64,000 nt of DNA from Phymorhynchus buccinoides (GCA_017654935.2 CM065690.1:15978995-16042994); one strand, 5' to 3'. Numbered from the stretch's first letter, positions 33,951 to 46,995 are shown. The notes: generated by a model not told the origin, from the sequence alone. Numbers and translations: made by a program.

Positions 33951-34284
33951 TGACATAAATGGAACATAAGTACCAGGTCTGTGGCTCCCATAACTTTTAT
34001 ATTATATTTCCACGAAATTAACGCAACCAATGTGAATAATTCTCGAATACAGGATCTTGTTTGTTTTGGTGACCAGTGTTATTTAAATCGTGCATCTTTG
34101 AGATAGCGCTGCAAACCAAGAGAAAGTTATTTGAAATGACTTGGGTGTTTTGTATTAGAAAACGACAGAAGGTCTAAATTTGATTACACAGATATATTTC
34201 GGTGCAGTGTAATTTGCATGCTATTTGTGTCAAGCATGCCTGGTGTGAGTTTTGTTGTTGTTTGTGGTCTTATTATTAATTACT

Positions 34285-34670
34285 AGACTTTTGTTGTCAG
34301 CACACTGCTTCACAAACCCACCACAAAAAAGGCTAAAAAAACCCACCCCCACCCACACCCACCACTAGCATTTTATTTGAGTACAAATAGAAGAAACACA
34401 TGATTTTCTTAACATTTTTCTTGCCGTTATGAGAATATTTAAACTTGTGACGGTTTTTTTTCCACCCCAATGCTTTGAGGTTTTTTTTAAAGGAGTGTTA
34501 GCACACTGCTTCACAAACCCACCACAAAAAAGGCTAAAAAACCAACCACCACCACTAGCATTTTATTTGAGTAGAAATAGAAAAAAAATACACATTTTCT
34601 CAGCATTTTTCTTGCCGTTATGAGAATATTTATGCATTCTTGTGAAGGTTTTTTTCCTCCACCCCAATGC
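34285..34670. repeat. Tandem duplication x 2 (mirror of 30270-30650)
   Basis: Both units are present with the same order of landmarks, in reverse complement. Confidence 0.85.
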
Positions 34671-34885
34671 TTTGTGAGTTTGCGTTTGCATTCCTGTTTT
34701 GTCGAAACACTTTAGCCTGTTCACGGGGAATAACATCGCTGTTCCCAGAAGCTTCTGTGTATAACGTCCGGAGAATAACATCTTGATGTATTATTATGAT
34801 TATGTGCAAACGTTTATCCACAACTTGATGATATTGTTCAATGTTGTTACTGTGACAGGAGGTTCTAGTGTGTGAAAGGTCAATA

Positions 34886-35064
34886 CAGTGGAACCTCCCT
34901 TATAAGACCTTGAAAAAAATCATCAAAAATGAGGTCTTTATAGGGAGGGGTCTTTTTAAGAGAGGTCGTTTTAATACTTACAAAGAAGGGCAATGTCTCA
35001 GAGAAGTAGGTCTTATGTGGGAGGGAGTCTTATAATGGGAGGTCTTATAAGGGAGGTTCCACTG
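34886..35064. mobile_element. pogo/Tigger-like palindromic MITE (mirror of 29880-30055)
   Basis: Perfect CAGTGGAACC..GGTTCCACTG ends with TA on each side. A few indels separate it from the left copy. Confidence 0.85.
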
Positions 35065-35755
35065 TATGCATAAGCTGTGGCAGCTACTGTCATAATTGTA
35101 ATATTGTAGGACTTAAAAAAACGTTTAAAAATTGTGGGTGTAGTGCGATGATTAAACATTTAAGACAAAGCGACAAAGAAGGTGCTATGCAGCATGCTTG
35201 CCAAACTATGTGGAGTTAGCTACGGAGTATAGAGTGTTGAGGTTGTGCTCTTTTAGCCCTGAGCCTTTATGGGCAAGAAACATTGCAGTGAAAAAAGAAA
35301 GAAAAAGGTTAATAGTTTTGGCTTTTGACAGATCTGGCAACAGTGTTTCTCAATAATGCATCAGAATTAAATCAATCCAAACTCCATTTCACTTGCTGTT
35401 TCATTACTCAGACATAATAGGTTTCAACCCATCATCGAAAAAAATCAGTACAAATATGAAAAATGCTGAAAATATGAAAAATCTGCTCCAAAATCGATAA
35501 AATCTAAGCATGACCGGAAAGGAAGAGTCTGTACACAGGCTAAAGCTACCAAAGTGAACAATCTGAGGATGAGAACCAAGCTAGACGCTTCAGTTTGAAG
35601 ATGGGTTTGTATTACGAGTTAACTGGTAAACGGGCAGATATGGTTGGTGTGAGTTTACGAGTATACTCGTAAATGGGGTAGAATGAGTTAAAGAGGTCAT
35701 TCAATTAATGGTTTCCCTTAATATTACATGTAGAAGACGGTATCCCTTTTCCCCG

Positions 35756-36079
35756 TAAAGACCCACCACGTCACATGTCAAAATCATGCTTTTGACGTGT
35801 TGTCCCTCTTATAGCTGGTAAAACGGTTTAACAATTCACTGCCGTCATTGTTAAGTTTAATGTATTGTATTCACCTCGTCAAAGTCTTTTTAAAGACGAA
35901 AATTTGGTTTTATTCGCTGTGTGTAGTGTTTATTTCACCTTCATGTGCTTGTGTGAGTGTAGCGTTTTGATGTTTTTTTAGTTCAATTATTCTTATAGCT
36001 GGTAAGAAATCTTAAGAATTCTTCCAAGCATAAGAGGGAATGTGACACGTGGTGTGGGGGGGGGGGGGGGGGTCTTTAA
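35756..36079. mobile_element. Palindromic element (mirror of 28862-29188)
   Basis: TAAAGACCCACCACGTCAC start and a G run + TCTTTAAA end. Confidence 0.6.
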
Positions 36080-37577
36080 AATGATATACCATCTCTGTGG
36101 TGTATCCAACCCATCCTGGCTGAAAATTTGAAGAGCGAAATATCATCGACTGTAGCATGGGAGGGAACAGGTGGGAGGAAAGGAGGTTTAGGGAGATGAC
36201 AGAAAAAAACCGTCTGGTAGAATTACCGGTATCCCCAAGAATCAGAAAATAACGTATCTTTAAGCATTACCTCATCCGTTTGTAAACTGCTGAGCTTCGC
36301 GTCTGTAAATGCATAAAAGATGTGATTTTTGTAAAAAAAACAACAACCACCCAACAGATTGTGTACATACTATTTTGTCCATAATTTCGTCTTCAGATTG
36401 TGTGCATATTGTGTCCATAATAATTTGTCATCATCTCCCCCAAAATGGTGAACATTTGAACAAATACTGATGTGTGTCCTTGGTAACCTGATATGTGAAC
36501 AGAAATACATTTTGATTCATGCACCGATACAGTACCATGTTTCCCCCCCCCCCCCTCTTCGTTAGCCTAGTCATGTGACCTACATTGGTGTTCTCCCCCT
36601 TTATGGTTATTATAATATATGCAACTGTTCTCTGTACTGGGTCATGAGTAACCGGTTTTTGTTCATTGACAAAAATGTGTTTAAAAAAAAAAAAAAATCA
36701 TGTACCATTTTAAGCCGATGTCATAATACTGTTTCACTATTTGTTATTATGTGTGGAAGTAGATTGGTTTGATATTGAAGCTAGATGAAGGTACGGGTTG
36801 GGAAGTTTGGTGGGTTATGTATATCAGTAGGCGGTGAAAGGGGAGGGGGGGGGGGGGAATTGTAATATATAAAATTACTTCCCTTGTAAAAATGTCCAAT
36901 CCATATCTTTGCACACAAAAAACAACCAACAATGTATGCGGGTTTGTAAAGTGTACAATTTTTCTCAACGCATGGTCAACAATTAATATTCGACAACTTT
37001 TGTGCTTGTGTACAGAAGCCATTGGTTCTTTGGGCGAAATTGTAATGAAAGATAACCAATCTACCTAGTCTTCACATTGAGGCCATATCGGTTACGTTGG
37101 TATTTATTTTCAGAGCAATTCTTTTTAAAAGTTTAAATGGGAGAAAACAATCCTGTGTCTGCAATATTACTGTTTTGGCCCATTGTTGTTTGTAACATTG
37201 TTTTTTTTCTTCTCCAAAATGGCATTGGTGTACTATAATAGCTTACAGACAGTTACTAGTACAGATGTTTGGTATTACAGGGGGGGGAAAAAGGAAGAGA
37301 ATCTGTACATAAATTCAACTTTGAAGAATCTTGTGTACATACTGAACACCGGTTTGCTTTGTTTTGTCAAATGCCGAAGTTCCCGTTTTGCTGTACATAT
37401 CACAGAAAGAAAGGTAATCAGTTGTGTGATGTTCTTTGCTCTGTGGTTTAGCACCCATGTACCGCTAGTTCTTTTCAGTCGCAGATTGCTAGTTGCCAAC
37501 CAAACATTCGCAGTCCATTTGGCTTGGAAATTCTGTATATATACCAAAGATTCTAAATCAATGTTCAATCGATACTG

Positions 37578-37603
37578 ATCGCTTCTCGGCCTTTTGGCTA
37601 AGA
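37578..37603 (+). ncRNA. Fragment identical to the 5' end of U2 snRNA (right arm)
   Basis: Plus-strand ATCGCTTCTCGGCC + TTTTGGCTAAGA, then unrelated sequence. Same interpretation as 27339-27364: a truncated snRNA-derived sequence, not a working U2 gene. Confidence 0.7.
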
Positions 37604-38054
37604 CAGTGATTCAGGAACATAAATTTTTGTTTACACCGTGGTTGGTTTGTTCAGCCCGTCGTACATGGCGAAAGCCGATACGCGACGTTAAACTGAACTT
37701 CCATCCAAGGGTAAGATGGACTACTTAAGAGTTACGGCGAACCGGGCTGATAGAGTTATCGTTAGTGGGAACAGTACACCACACACAGTGGAGGCTATCT
37801 AAAAAACTCAGACTGGAATTTGAACGGAGAATTCAACTGGCCTATCGACGTGTAAATGTGTACTGTTTTTAAGTGTTTCTGTCCTCGCTACTCATATAGG
37901 GAAAAGAGACCGGATGTTAGTCTTTTCTTTTCAGTGTCTTTGTATATACTAAGGTAAATTTGTACAGCATTTGTGTGCACTGACTTTGTGTACAGCACAA
38001 AAGTTCAAGTTGGATTCCCTCCTCCTCAATTTTTTTTCTGAAGCTTATTATTAT

Positions 38055-38192
38055 TATTTTGTGGGTGGTAAGTCAGTTTTCAGCAAAAGTCCATAACGGG
38101 TAATACTTAGTCCTCTTGATACATTGTTTGGTTGGTGGTAAGTCAGTTTTCAGCAAAAGTCCATCACGGGTAATACTTAGTCCTCTTGATAC
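38055..38192. repeat. 71-bp tandem duplication (mirror of 26748-26884)
   Basis: GGTAAGTCAGTTTTCAGCAA and TACTTAGTCCTCTTGATACA occur twice. Confidence 0.9.
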
Positions 38193-38589
38193 ATTTTTTT
38201 TTCCCTGGATTCTCTTTTCCGTCTGTTTTATCTTTTTTTTTTATGATACGAAGTGAATTGACCACATCTTAGAAAGAAAAGAAACGAATCTCCCTCCAAC
38301 GTTGCAATACTTTTTTTGGTGGAAAATTATATGTTGAAAGTGTTTGTGACGTTGAGCGGGGAAACTTTTGTGCAACTGTGATTTATTTAAGCAGTACACT
38401 TAAAAAGGTCTGTGGGGTATTGTCACCCTCCGTTGATCAAGAAATGTTCTTGTACCTTGTACATAGAGAATGGGGGGGGGGGGGGGGGGTAATGTTTTGA
38501 CATTGTAATTCTTGATTTTCATTGAGGATTCACACCCCAAGCACAGAGGTGGGAGGAGATCTTCAGAATAGGCGCAAAATTCTGCACAG

Positions 38590-39185
38590 CAATTCTGTCT
38601 GCCACAAGGCTTGGTGCACTTTTAAAGGACACCTTGACGGTTGAGTTTTTGTTGTAAGAAACGCGCCAGGTTCACCAGAAAGACGGCCTTTTGAAGGATC
38701 GAAACACTCACTTTGCTGTGGTTTCCTAGAAATTAAACCTTCAAAACGGCGATTCTTCCTTGGCGGAGTTGCCAAAGAGAGAAGCCATTTTGGATGGGGT
38801 GGGTGGAGGCCACTGAGAGTGGGTGAAGCTTTTTTGTCTTTGTGGCGCAGTAAAAAAAATTAAAAAAATTGGAGCTATTTCCTTTGCTGTGAGCGAAACT
38901 CCTTTTGGGTAAACTGTATAAAAAGGCTTGTATTGTGGAAATTTTGTGCAAACGATTTGGCCTAATTCAGACGGACATTAGAAAAGAAGAGAAGGCACAT
39001 GCCTTCTCTTTCACTGAAATGATTTGACTCCCAGCACCTCTGCCAAGGAGGAGGTATCGCCAATTTGAAACCAGAGCAAGGTGAATGTTGCGATCTCTGT
39101 AAAGGGCGTTTTTCTGGTGATCTTGACATGTTTCTTGCAAAACCTCATCTGTCAGGGTGCCCCTGTAATGCCTGCAGAAGCCTTG
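38590..39185. repeat. Diverged inverted repeat (mirror of 25745-26335)
   Basis: GGCGATTCTTCCTTGGCGG and GGCGATACCTCC-type arms in reverse complement, about 180 bp each. Nothing else is recognised between 39190 and 40500. Confidence 0.5.
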
Positions 39186-40703
39186 TGTGTTTATCCACAA
39201 ATAAATAAAAGAAAGAAAAAATATGCGCATGCGTTTCAGCAAAGCTCATTGTTTAAGTTATGTTACGTCTTCCTTCACCTTGACAAAGTCTTTTTCCAGA
39301 CTGAATTTTGTTTACTATTTTTTTTTTACTTGTTTAATTCTAATTCTAGGAGCATTGTGTTGTTGTTTTTTTCTGTTCAATCAAACAGCATAACTGGTAA
39401 TGAATAGAGATTTTGATTGAAAAAAAAAAAAATGTTATGAAAGGCTAGGATATAATTATGAACAGATTTTTTACTGACATTTTGTGAAAGTTTAGGTTAT
39501 TCAAAGAACTTTCCTCATAATTTGGACATCAGTCGTGATAGTCATTGGGATACAGTGGTCCACTTACCAAAATGTAGATTTCAGCTTGCTGATTCATTTC
39601 TACATATATTTTCCCTGATACGTATGATAACGTGAAAACATTTGAGCTCACCACACAACCGACTTCTTTTTAAAACACAAATTATAAGTAGAGCATCTTC
39701 CAGAAAACCCCCAACTAAGCATAATTATTTTGACATGCTTCTTGAAAATGTACACCTATCTGCACAAAATCAAACGTATAATGTCAAAAGATTACAATGG
39801 CATATGGGTAGAAAAGGTGTAAAGGAGGTAGGTTTTGTCTATGCCCATTGTCAGCGTATCGTAACCAATATTCCCGAGTGTTGCTTAAACTTTCAAGGGA
39901 TGTTTTGTTGTTATTGTCTTGAGCAGTTATTGAACATTCATGAACAGTTGTGATCATGGACACTATTGTGATGCCGTCACATGCTTTAAAGTAGATGTGG
40001 TGACAGTTTTCTTTAGATTTTGTGTATTGCAATTAAGTTTATGATGGTGAGATTATTTTGTACAATGTGGTGTACTATGATGCTGTATTATTTTGTGCAG
40101 GCTGGAAAAAAGGAAACGGTAAGTATGGGGGATAGGATGGATGGGTGGGGTGGGAAGGAGGGGGGTAGCCTTTTTTTATTTTGGCGGGGTGGAGTAGAGG
40201 GGCTGTTAGGGGAGGGGTTGTGGAGGTCGCGCGATTGGTAAGGTAGGGGTGCGAGAGTAGGGGGGGTCCCCAACCCCGTGCTGGGGGGCTGTGCGCAGCT
40301 TAACGGGATACCCTCCACCCCCCTGCCCCCTTTCACTCCCTGCCCCTCACCTAGGGTAGCTAGCTGCTAGGTAGGTAGGCAGAGGGTTATTTTTTTTGCT
40401 TTGTTTTGGGATTGTTTGTTTTTTGTTTCGTTAGGTTTTAAGGGGGGTAGGCTAAGGTCCGTTGGGGTTTTGAGTTGCGCGCAGCTCAGTACGATGAAAG
40501 GACACTACCCCCCTCTTGTAGGCAGACAGGGTAGTAGTAGACAGGTTGGTAGGTAGGAAGACAGGTTGGTAGGTAGGCAGGTTGGTAGGTAGGTAGGCTA
40601 GTAACATGCCCTTGAAAAGTTTTATCAAAGTTCGACGCAAATGAAGTTGGAACCAATAGGCCTTATAAACTAAGAGCTGCACAGTAACCGATTTTTAACA
40701 GCA

Positions 40704-41163
40704 CCATATTTTTCGGATCATAAGGCGAATAGGGCAATTTTCCAGAAAAATCTGAAAAAAAATTAAAAAGGCCTACTGAGCACCATTATTGCTGTCATAA
40801 ATGAGTTTTTGCGACTTCCGGTTGTTGTGTTTGGACTTTTCTTCGCGAAAACTGGTAGAATTATGGCATTTTAAGCTCTACAACAATGCTTTTTACATTC
40901 AATGAAGGGTTATGGAATCTTTTGGACGGCATCTCAGATGATAATACTAAATAGCGATTTTGAAGCATTTTAACGCGACTATTCTTCGAATCGGCGACTC
41001 GTTACCACTTTCAATGTTTAGACTCGCAGTAGAGTACCGAGTACGGCAATCGTTGCCTCTCTCTTCTCACGATTTTGTTCACTAATAGGGCGCCCTTATT
41101 TATTAGGCACATAGGGCGAAATTGGAGAAAAAAGCATCGCCTTATAGTCCGAAAAAAATATGG
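40704..41163. mobile_element. DNA transposon remnant (mirror of 23723-24193)
   Basis: CCATATTTTTCGGATCATAA and TTATAGTCCGAAAAAAATAT-type ends. Confidence 0.7.
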
Positions 41164-41369
41164 TAATGGAAAGTCGTCGTACAGTTGTTTTTTTCTGAAC
41201 AATTAGGAGGCATTAGCACTGGCTCTGTGTACTGCTGCCAAGGGATTAGTTGACTTTTCCCCAAACCAGCTGCCTGCCTTAAACTAAAGTCCTCTTGGCC
41301 AACAGTGCAGCTAAGAGTGTTGCGTAACAAAAAAACAAGTAGGCAAGTCCAAGCAGATTGAGGCAGGAG

Positions 41370-41700
41370 ATTGCAATTAGACTTTGAGCAAATAGGGAAA
41401 CTGAGCAAATAGGGAAAGTTTTGAGGCTGGAGATGGCAAATAGTGAGTTGAGGTAGATTGCAAACTTTTGAGGCAGATTACAAATGGGGGAAACTTTGAG
41501 GCAGGATAGCAAATAGTTGAGGCAGGAGATTGCAAACTTTCAGGCAGGATTGCAAATAGTGAATTGAGGCAGGAGATTGCAAATAGTGAACTAGGGTATA
41601 AAATAAATAAAAATTGCCTTTAGCTGGGATTGAACCCATGTACATCAGAATAGGGAAAATCAGTTTTGTAGTCACGCTCTATCCACTACACCATCCAGCC
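41370..41700 (-). mobile_element. tRNA-derived SINE (mirror of 23130-23540)
   Basis: A box (reverse complement CCACTACACCA, 41683-41693) and B box (GGGATTGAACC, 41626-41636) are intact. The tandem tail has fewer and differently ordered GCAAATAGTGA / TTGAGGCAGGAGATTGCAAA units than the left copy, so the tail has changed length since the arms separated. Confidence 0.75.
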
Positions 41701-41952
41701 CCCATACCCTTTGATGTGAAGACCAATATATATCATTTAAAAATTAAAAAATCCAAACTACCCTTCTTGAATGCTTTAAAAGGAGGGGGGGGGGGGGGGG
41801 GGGAGACTTGCAACAAAATCTTGATTCATGAATATGACGATAGGCTGAAGGGGTCTCATTTAATGCAATGTGTATTGTTAAGATTTTATAGTCAGGCTCC
41901 GCAGAAACGTAGCACAGTGTAGGTTTCTTGCAATGAGCAGCTTAGAATGCAC

Positions 41953-42103
41953 ATTTCCCCCCCCCAGGTGGCAATCAAACTAGCATGGGCTTAGCACGTG
42001 ATATTCTTAGTTAGGGAGGGCCTCCCCATCTCTCTCACTATCCCCATTTAAGAATATCACGCGCTAAGCTCCTACTGGTTTGAATGCCGACTGGTGGCGA
42101 AAT
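41953..42103. mobile_element. Palindromic MITE (mirror of 22765-22915)
   Basis: CCAGGTGGCAATCAAACTAG..GGCTTAGCACGTGATAT opposite ATATCACGCGCTAAGC..GGTTTGAATGCCGACTGG. Confidence 0.7.
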
Positions 42104-42220
42104 GAGTCCTAGACCAGGTATGGTAAACCAAGAGTGCGTCTTAAACAGTTAAGACGGGTAGTAAGAAACATGTAAATTAGAAGAAACGACCAATCATTTT
42201 GGCAGTTTAGTTTATATACA

Positions 42221-42382
42221 GTGGAACCTCCCTTATAATACCTCCCATTATGATTCCCTCCCACATATGACCTACTTCTCAGAGACATTGCCCTTCTTTG
42301 TAGGTATTAAAATTACCTCCCTTCTTAGGACCCCTCCCTATAAGACCTCATTTTGAAGGTCTTTATAAGGGAGGTTCCACTG
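42221..42382. mobile_element. pogo/Tigger-like palindromic MITE (mirror of 22481-22644)
   Basis: CAGTGGAACCTCCCTTAT start and GGGAGGTTCCACTG end, TA flanks. Confidence 0.85.
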
Positions 42383-43559
42383 TAATACTACCCGTGTTGA
42401 ATGCTTAAGACGAACTCCTGATTACTGAACTAGATGTTAGCTTTGTACAATCTGACCAGATCTCACGACGCTGTTTTTTACTGATAGTAAACGGTCTTGG
42501 CATTGAATTTTGCAATCTTGTGTATTGTTTTTTTAAATTTTGCATACATGTCTTGTTTTTTTTACTGTTCAAGGTCCGTTGATATTAGATGTTATCAATT
42601 TGTGTTTTTGTTTGAAGAGTAGCCATTCATTGATTTGTTTTTGTGTTGGGAGTGCTTAAAAAAAAATTGAACGCAAATTTGTTTCGTTTCTCTGTTCAAT
42701 TCCTCGTTCTTTTAGTGCGCGCGGGTGTGTGCGTGCTTGTTTAAGTGCTGTGAACATTTGTGTGATCGTTTTGCAATCGTGGAAAAGTTGTATAATTTTT
42801 TTAGACACACCAAAAGTACATTAAAAGTAATTATTTTTCAAGTTCAAGTTGGGATTTGAATTTCCAGTTTAATGCTCCCAAATCTTTGGGGGGACTTTTT
42901 GTTTGTTTGCGTTTCGTTTGCAGTATTGCTTTAATTAATATTGTTGTCTTATTAGTAAAGTTGTACAATGGTTTGAACAGCTTGTGTGTGCGTGTGTTCT
43001 GTGTGTGTGTGTGTGTGTGTACACGTGCGTCTGCACATGTGTGTGTATGCATGCGCGTGTATTGCGGTCTGCATCTCTCTCTCTTGGTCTATATATAATG
43101 CCTGCAGAACATCAGGACTCTTAAAACACTTATACACGTGCGCACGCACACACACCTTCCAGTCGTGATATAAACAAATTTGTGCAAGCTTTCTAGGGTA
43201 GCAGCTCTCTCATCAGCGTACAAGTCGATCGTTTCCAACCATGACTGCCAGATATTTGGTATTTGGTATATTCTAGTCAGAGTCTCTGTAAAATTCGGGC
43301 TGCTTTCCCCCGGACTGCGCGTCGCTGCAAGTACAGCACCTAACCAAATGGTTTTTTAAATAGCGGAGGGATGCTAGTCCGGGAGGCTGGGCTAGAATTT
43401 GTTTATAGTGGAGATGCCTTGCCCAATTGTACCCTTGCCTTGCCCCCCCACTCTCTCTGCCAAAGAGATTTAAGACTGCTGGCAGGGGGGGGGGGGGGGA
43501 GGCCAAGGCCCCCTCGTTTGAGAGTCATAGTCTTCCACAAGAGACTGAAACTGTAAGAT

Positions 43560-44165
43560 GATTTTCCATTACTGTAGAAAGTCATCCAATGTACAGCTCT
43601 CGTGCCAACCGTTGATCAAAGCCAATTGAGCAGAGGACCCCGTCACTCTTCAGTGGATCCCATCTCACTGCGACTTAGACGGGAATGAAAGGGCAGACAA
43701 ACTTTCCAAAAGCAGGAAGCAGACTGGGACAGTCAGACCACCGCATCTCCTATCCTGAGGCCAAAACTCATTAAGAGCAGGTTCCGCCGGGAATGGAAAC
43801 AACAAAGGAACCCTCCTGAGAATGACTGCCTCCCAAACCTGGAGAGATGGCAGCAAGCCATCGTCTTTCGCTTACGACCAGGCGACTGCTAGCTGCACTC
43901 TCATCTGTACCGCCTCAAGATATCCCACACAAACGAATGCCCATGTGGGACGGGTATCCAAGACCCCGAACACATTCTACAGTACTGTCCGAACTATGCC
44001 GGCCCCAGATCGACTGTATGGCCAGTTTCGACAGACATGCAGACGAAGCTGTGGGGAACACAAAACGACCTTCAACAAACCGCCCATTTCATCAAAACCA
44101 TCAAAATTCGGGTTTGATCAACCGGCCATCAGCATTTTTGGAACGCAGAAGAAGAAGAAGAACAG
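43560..44165 (+). pseudogene. LINE RNase H and C-terminal relic (right arm)
   Basis: Reading in broken frames: an RNase H segment from about 43642 with LQWIPSHCDLDGNERAD and KLSKS (the DGNERAD aspartate and SHC..GNE pattern typical of LINE RNase H). A second frame follows with RFRREWKQQRN, LPNLERWQQAIVFRLRPGDC, a TAG stop, then LHSHLYRLKISHTNE, CPCGTGIQDPEHILQYCPNY and TKLWG..DLQQTAHFIKTIK. The CxC..H..C cluster closes many I/Nimb/Ingi-like LINE proteins. The relic ends at GGAACGCAGAAGAAGAAGAA, the element's 3' tail. At least two frame changes and one stop make it non-functional. The listed frames at 43822-44274 and 43847-44206 are off-frame shadows. Confidence 0.75.
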
Positions 44166-44329
44166 AGGACCAAAGCTACATGGAGGTCATAGACGCGACC
44201 GACTAGCACACTCACATGCATGCATACACATGCACACACACATGCGCACGTACTTGAAGTTGCAGACACATTAATAATAAACATTATGCTTTTAAAAATG
44301 ACATGTGACCTTCCACCTGTGTTTGACCA

Positions 44330-44605
44330 ATTGACATAAGCTAGAACTTCAAGGCTACATCAAAATGTTATGTTCTGCATAGTTATATGCGGGGATCGTC
44401 TTTAGCCATGGCAAGCTCCTAGCATAACATCATCAGTCCGAAGTCTCATCAGTCCGAAATCGGAGTGTGGCTGCCCACATGGCGGGGTAATCAAAAACGG
44501 TCATACATGTAACGCTCTCATCCCTAGCTGGTGCATTTGTACCATAGTGTTCAAGTGCTTCGGCTGTTGGGATGATCCCTGGAGTCTTTAAGCCAGGTTA
44601 TGAAC
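44330..44605 (+). mobile_element. SINE (mirror of 20203-20505)
   Basis: GTCCGAAATCGGAGTGTGGC, ATGGCGGGGTAATCAAAAAC and GATGATCCCTGGAGTCTTTA in the same order as in 51386-51685 read on its minus strand. Confidence 0.65.
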
Positions 44606-45100
44606 AACAACATATGTGACCTTAAAGTTTACTCGGCTACAAACATGCATGCACTCATAACACCACACCCACACAGAGTTGAACACTAACACAGAGCGAC
44701 ACACACATACAGTTTGCGCGTGTGTGCGTTTTTTGAGTGTGTGTGTATGCGTGCATGCTTGTGTGTGTGTGTGTGTGTGTACTGTTCAATTTTTCACTTT
44801 TTTTTTAATTACTAAATAAAACAAGGTTATTTTCACAGCAATTGTACATGTATTCAATTTGAAAAAACCCCATGACTTTCAGAAAAATTAAGAAAATCGC
44901 TGAACGAAACACCGCGACTTTCATGCTACTGAAAACGCCTGTGAAACTACTGAAAAAAAATGGGGTTCTACTACTGAGAGGTCCGAGGGGACGTAGGCAG
45001 GTCTGCTGCAGTAAGAAACAATGTTACATGTATGACCATTTTTAAGCAACAAATAAATAAACTGCTGATGCACATGCAAACATTGTATTTTACACAATAA

Positions 45101-45211
45101 ACTCACAGAGTTGCTCCTTTATGGAATCAACTACCAACTAACATTAAGAGAGCACCTAATACTAACAGCTTTAAAAACCAGCTCGACCAATTAAAAATTA
45201 TAATGACATAA
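45101..45211 (+). pseudogene. LINE C-terminal fragment (right arm)
   Basis: THRVAPLWNQLPTNIKRAPN, TNSFKNQLDQLKIIMT and a stop at 45209. It reads through the position where the left arm has TAA (CAA here), a substitution between arms inside a LINE relic. Confidence 0.7.
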
Positions 45212-45270
45212 TGTACGAATACGATGATTAATTCATCGCAAAAACCTGAGTGTACGATATACCTTGAGTA

Positions 45271-45431
45271 CCGTATTTTACGGACCATAAGGCGCACCTG
45301 ATTATAAGGCGCACCCCCCAAATTTCACACAAAATTCAGATTTTGTTTCTCTATTTTCTTACTATATTATCAGTCACATTATAAGGTGCAGGGGTCTTAG
45401 TCTGGGGAAAAAGTATCACCGTAAAATACGG
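45271..45431. mobile_element. 161-bp MITE (mirror of 19375-19535)
   Basis: CCGTATTTTACGGACCATAA start and GTAAAATACGG end, TA flanks. A degenerate relative follows at about 45540-46030. Confidence 0.75.
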
Positions 45432-46183
45432 TATGTAAAAATCAAATCAAAAACACAAAGATGGGACTTTGAAAGCCTAATGGCTATATTATTTTCGTTC
45501 CTATTCCTAATCCTAAGATAAGGTGCTACATTTTCCCCATGTGCCTTATAATATGACTACTAACGTAGTAAGAAAATAGAGCAACAAAAATGTTATGTTA
45601 ACAGGCATGGGAATTGTCAGTCTTTGGGCTGATTTCAGCTTTTTTGATGGTCCTCTTCAGTCTTTTTTTTGCAAGTTTCAGCTTTTTTGATGGTCCAAGA
45701 GGACATTTATGAGATAAAAAAAAAAAAAAAGAAGCCCAATGAGTAAAACTTAAGTTATTGGTTATAAATGAATGCAAAATGAACTAAATATATCAGTCTT
45801 ATCTCTAATACTGTTTTTAAGGCTTAGATAACAGAAGAAGCTTCATTTTCTGGGGGCTGTATCCCAACACACACGGTTTTCAGTTTTTTTTTTATTCCTT
45901 GTTCCTATGCCTGCTTCCAGACCCCAATTTTCAGTCTTTTTTGTCTTCTCTAATTCCCATGCCTGGTTAAATTTGGGGGGGGGGGGGGGGGGGTGATGAA
46001 ATCAGGTGTGCGCCTTATAGTCGGTATGTACATTATTGTGACATCAAAACATCCAAGGGTTTACACAAGCAGATTAGAGTTTGAAATCATGGTTCACCTG
46101 CTATTGACAGTTGGTTTTTTGGTCACCGGATGACTACATTTTTTAAAAAGTATAAATTATTCCTTCCCCCAAAAAAAATTGCA

Positions 46184-46187
46184 TTAA
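46184..46187. other. Empty TTAA target site
   Basis: Single TTAA in GCATTAAAAGTGTTGG, the position matching the piggyBac-like insertion 18115-18639 of the left arm. Flanks on both sides align across the arms; a 15-20 bp A/C-rich difference adjoins it. Confidence 0.8.
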
Positions 46188-46869
46188 AAGTGTTGGAGAA
46201 ATGTATTAAAATGTGTTACCATTTTATCAGGTTAAATCTGTTCAAATGCAGACAAATCAGATTTATTTCAGAAAGACAACTTTCCAGAAAGGCACCTCAG
46301 GCTAGCACTACCTAGCTCCTGCAAAAACATTAGGTATTCAATGCAAAAATTCTTTCCCGGCAGAGAGTTGGTTTGATTTGGCTAGTTTTGCATTTGGTAG
46401 AAAAAGTGCATGTATATAAACGATGATAAAGTTCCGATAGCGGATTTCCAACATTATATCATAATTGTACGCTCACTAACATGCACACACGCACACTCTG
46501 ACATGCACATAGACAAATTTACCGTGACACACACACACACATGTACACACACATGTGCTTCACACACACACAAACAACACACACATTTGCATACAATTAT
46601 TGCAAACTCTTCATAAAAAAAAGAATCATTAAAACAAAAAGGTGATAAAATCAGACCACACACAAACAAAAGCTTATATCCTAATGACTTCCCTGTGGGG
46701 ATACCGGGGGGTCTTTCGTACAAATAGTTCCCCCACCTTCTGGAAGTTCTGTGCTTGTAACTTCCTCTAATCTTTCACTCTCTTTGACTCTGCCTTTTCC
46801 CTTTGCTTTCTGTCATCTATCTTTCTGCCTCATTCTCATGCCTTTAAAAAAAAAAATCTTCCCAATTTT

Positions 46870-46995
46870 CTCTGAGCTCCTCTGAAATTGGAATGTGTTG
46901 GCTGTACGCAGCGGGGAGACCAGTGAAAACTGAAAACCATAAGTACCTTATCCATTATGGCCATGTGGCCTGGGAACGCAGAAGAATAAGAATAA
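46870..46995 (+). mobile_element. Short SINE with (GAA)n-like tail (mirror of 17291-17415)
   Basis: GAAATTGGAATGTGTTGGCT, GTGAAAACTGAAAACC and GGGAACGCAGAAGAATAAGA. Same family as 50985-51111. Confidence 0.7.

Noticed and set aside
37578..37603. Functional U2 snRNA gene
   Set aside because: Similarity ends after 26 nt. The branch-recognition region, Sm site and 3' stem-loops are missing at this place.
43822..44274. 150-codon open frame as a host gene
   Set aside because: It is an off-frame reading of the LINE RNase H/C-terminal relic and ends in low-complexity HTHMHTHM-type sequence.
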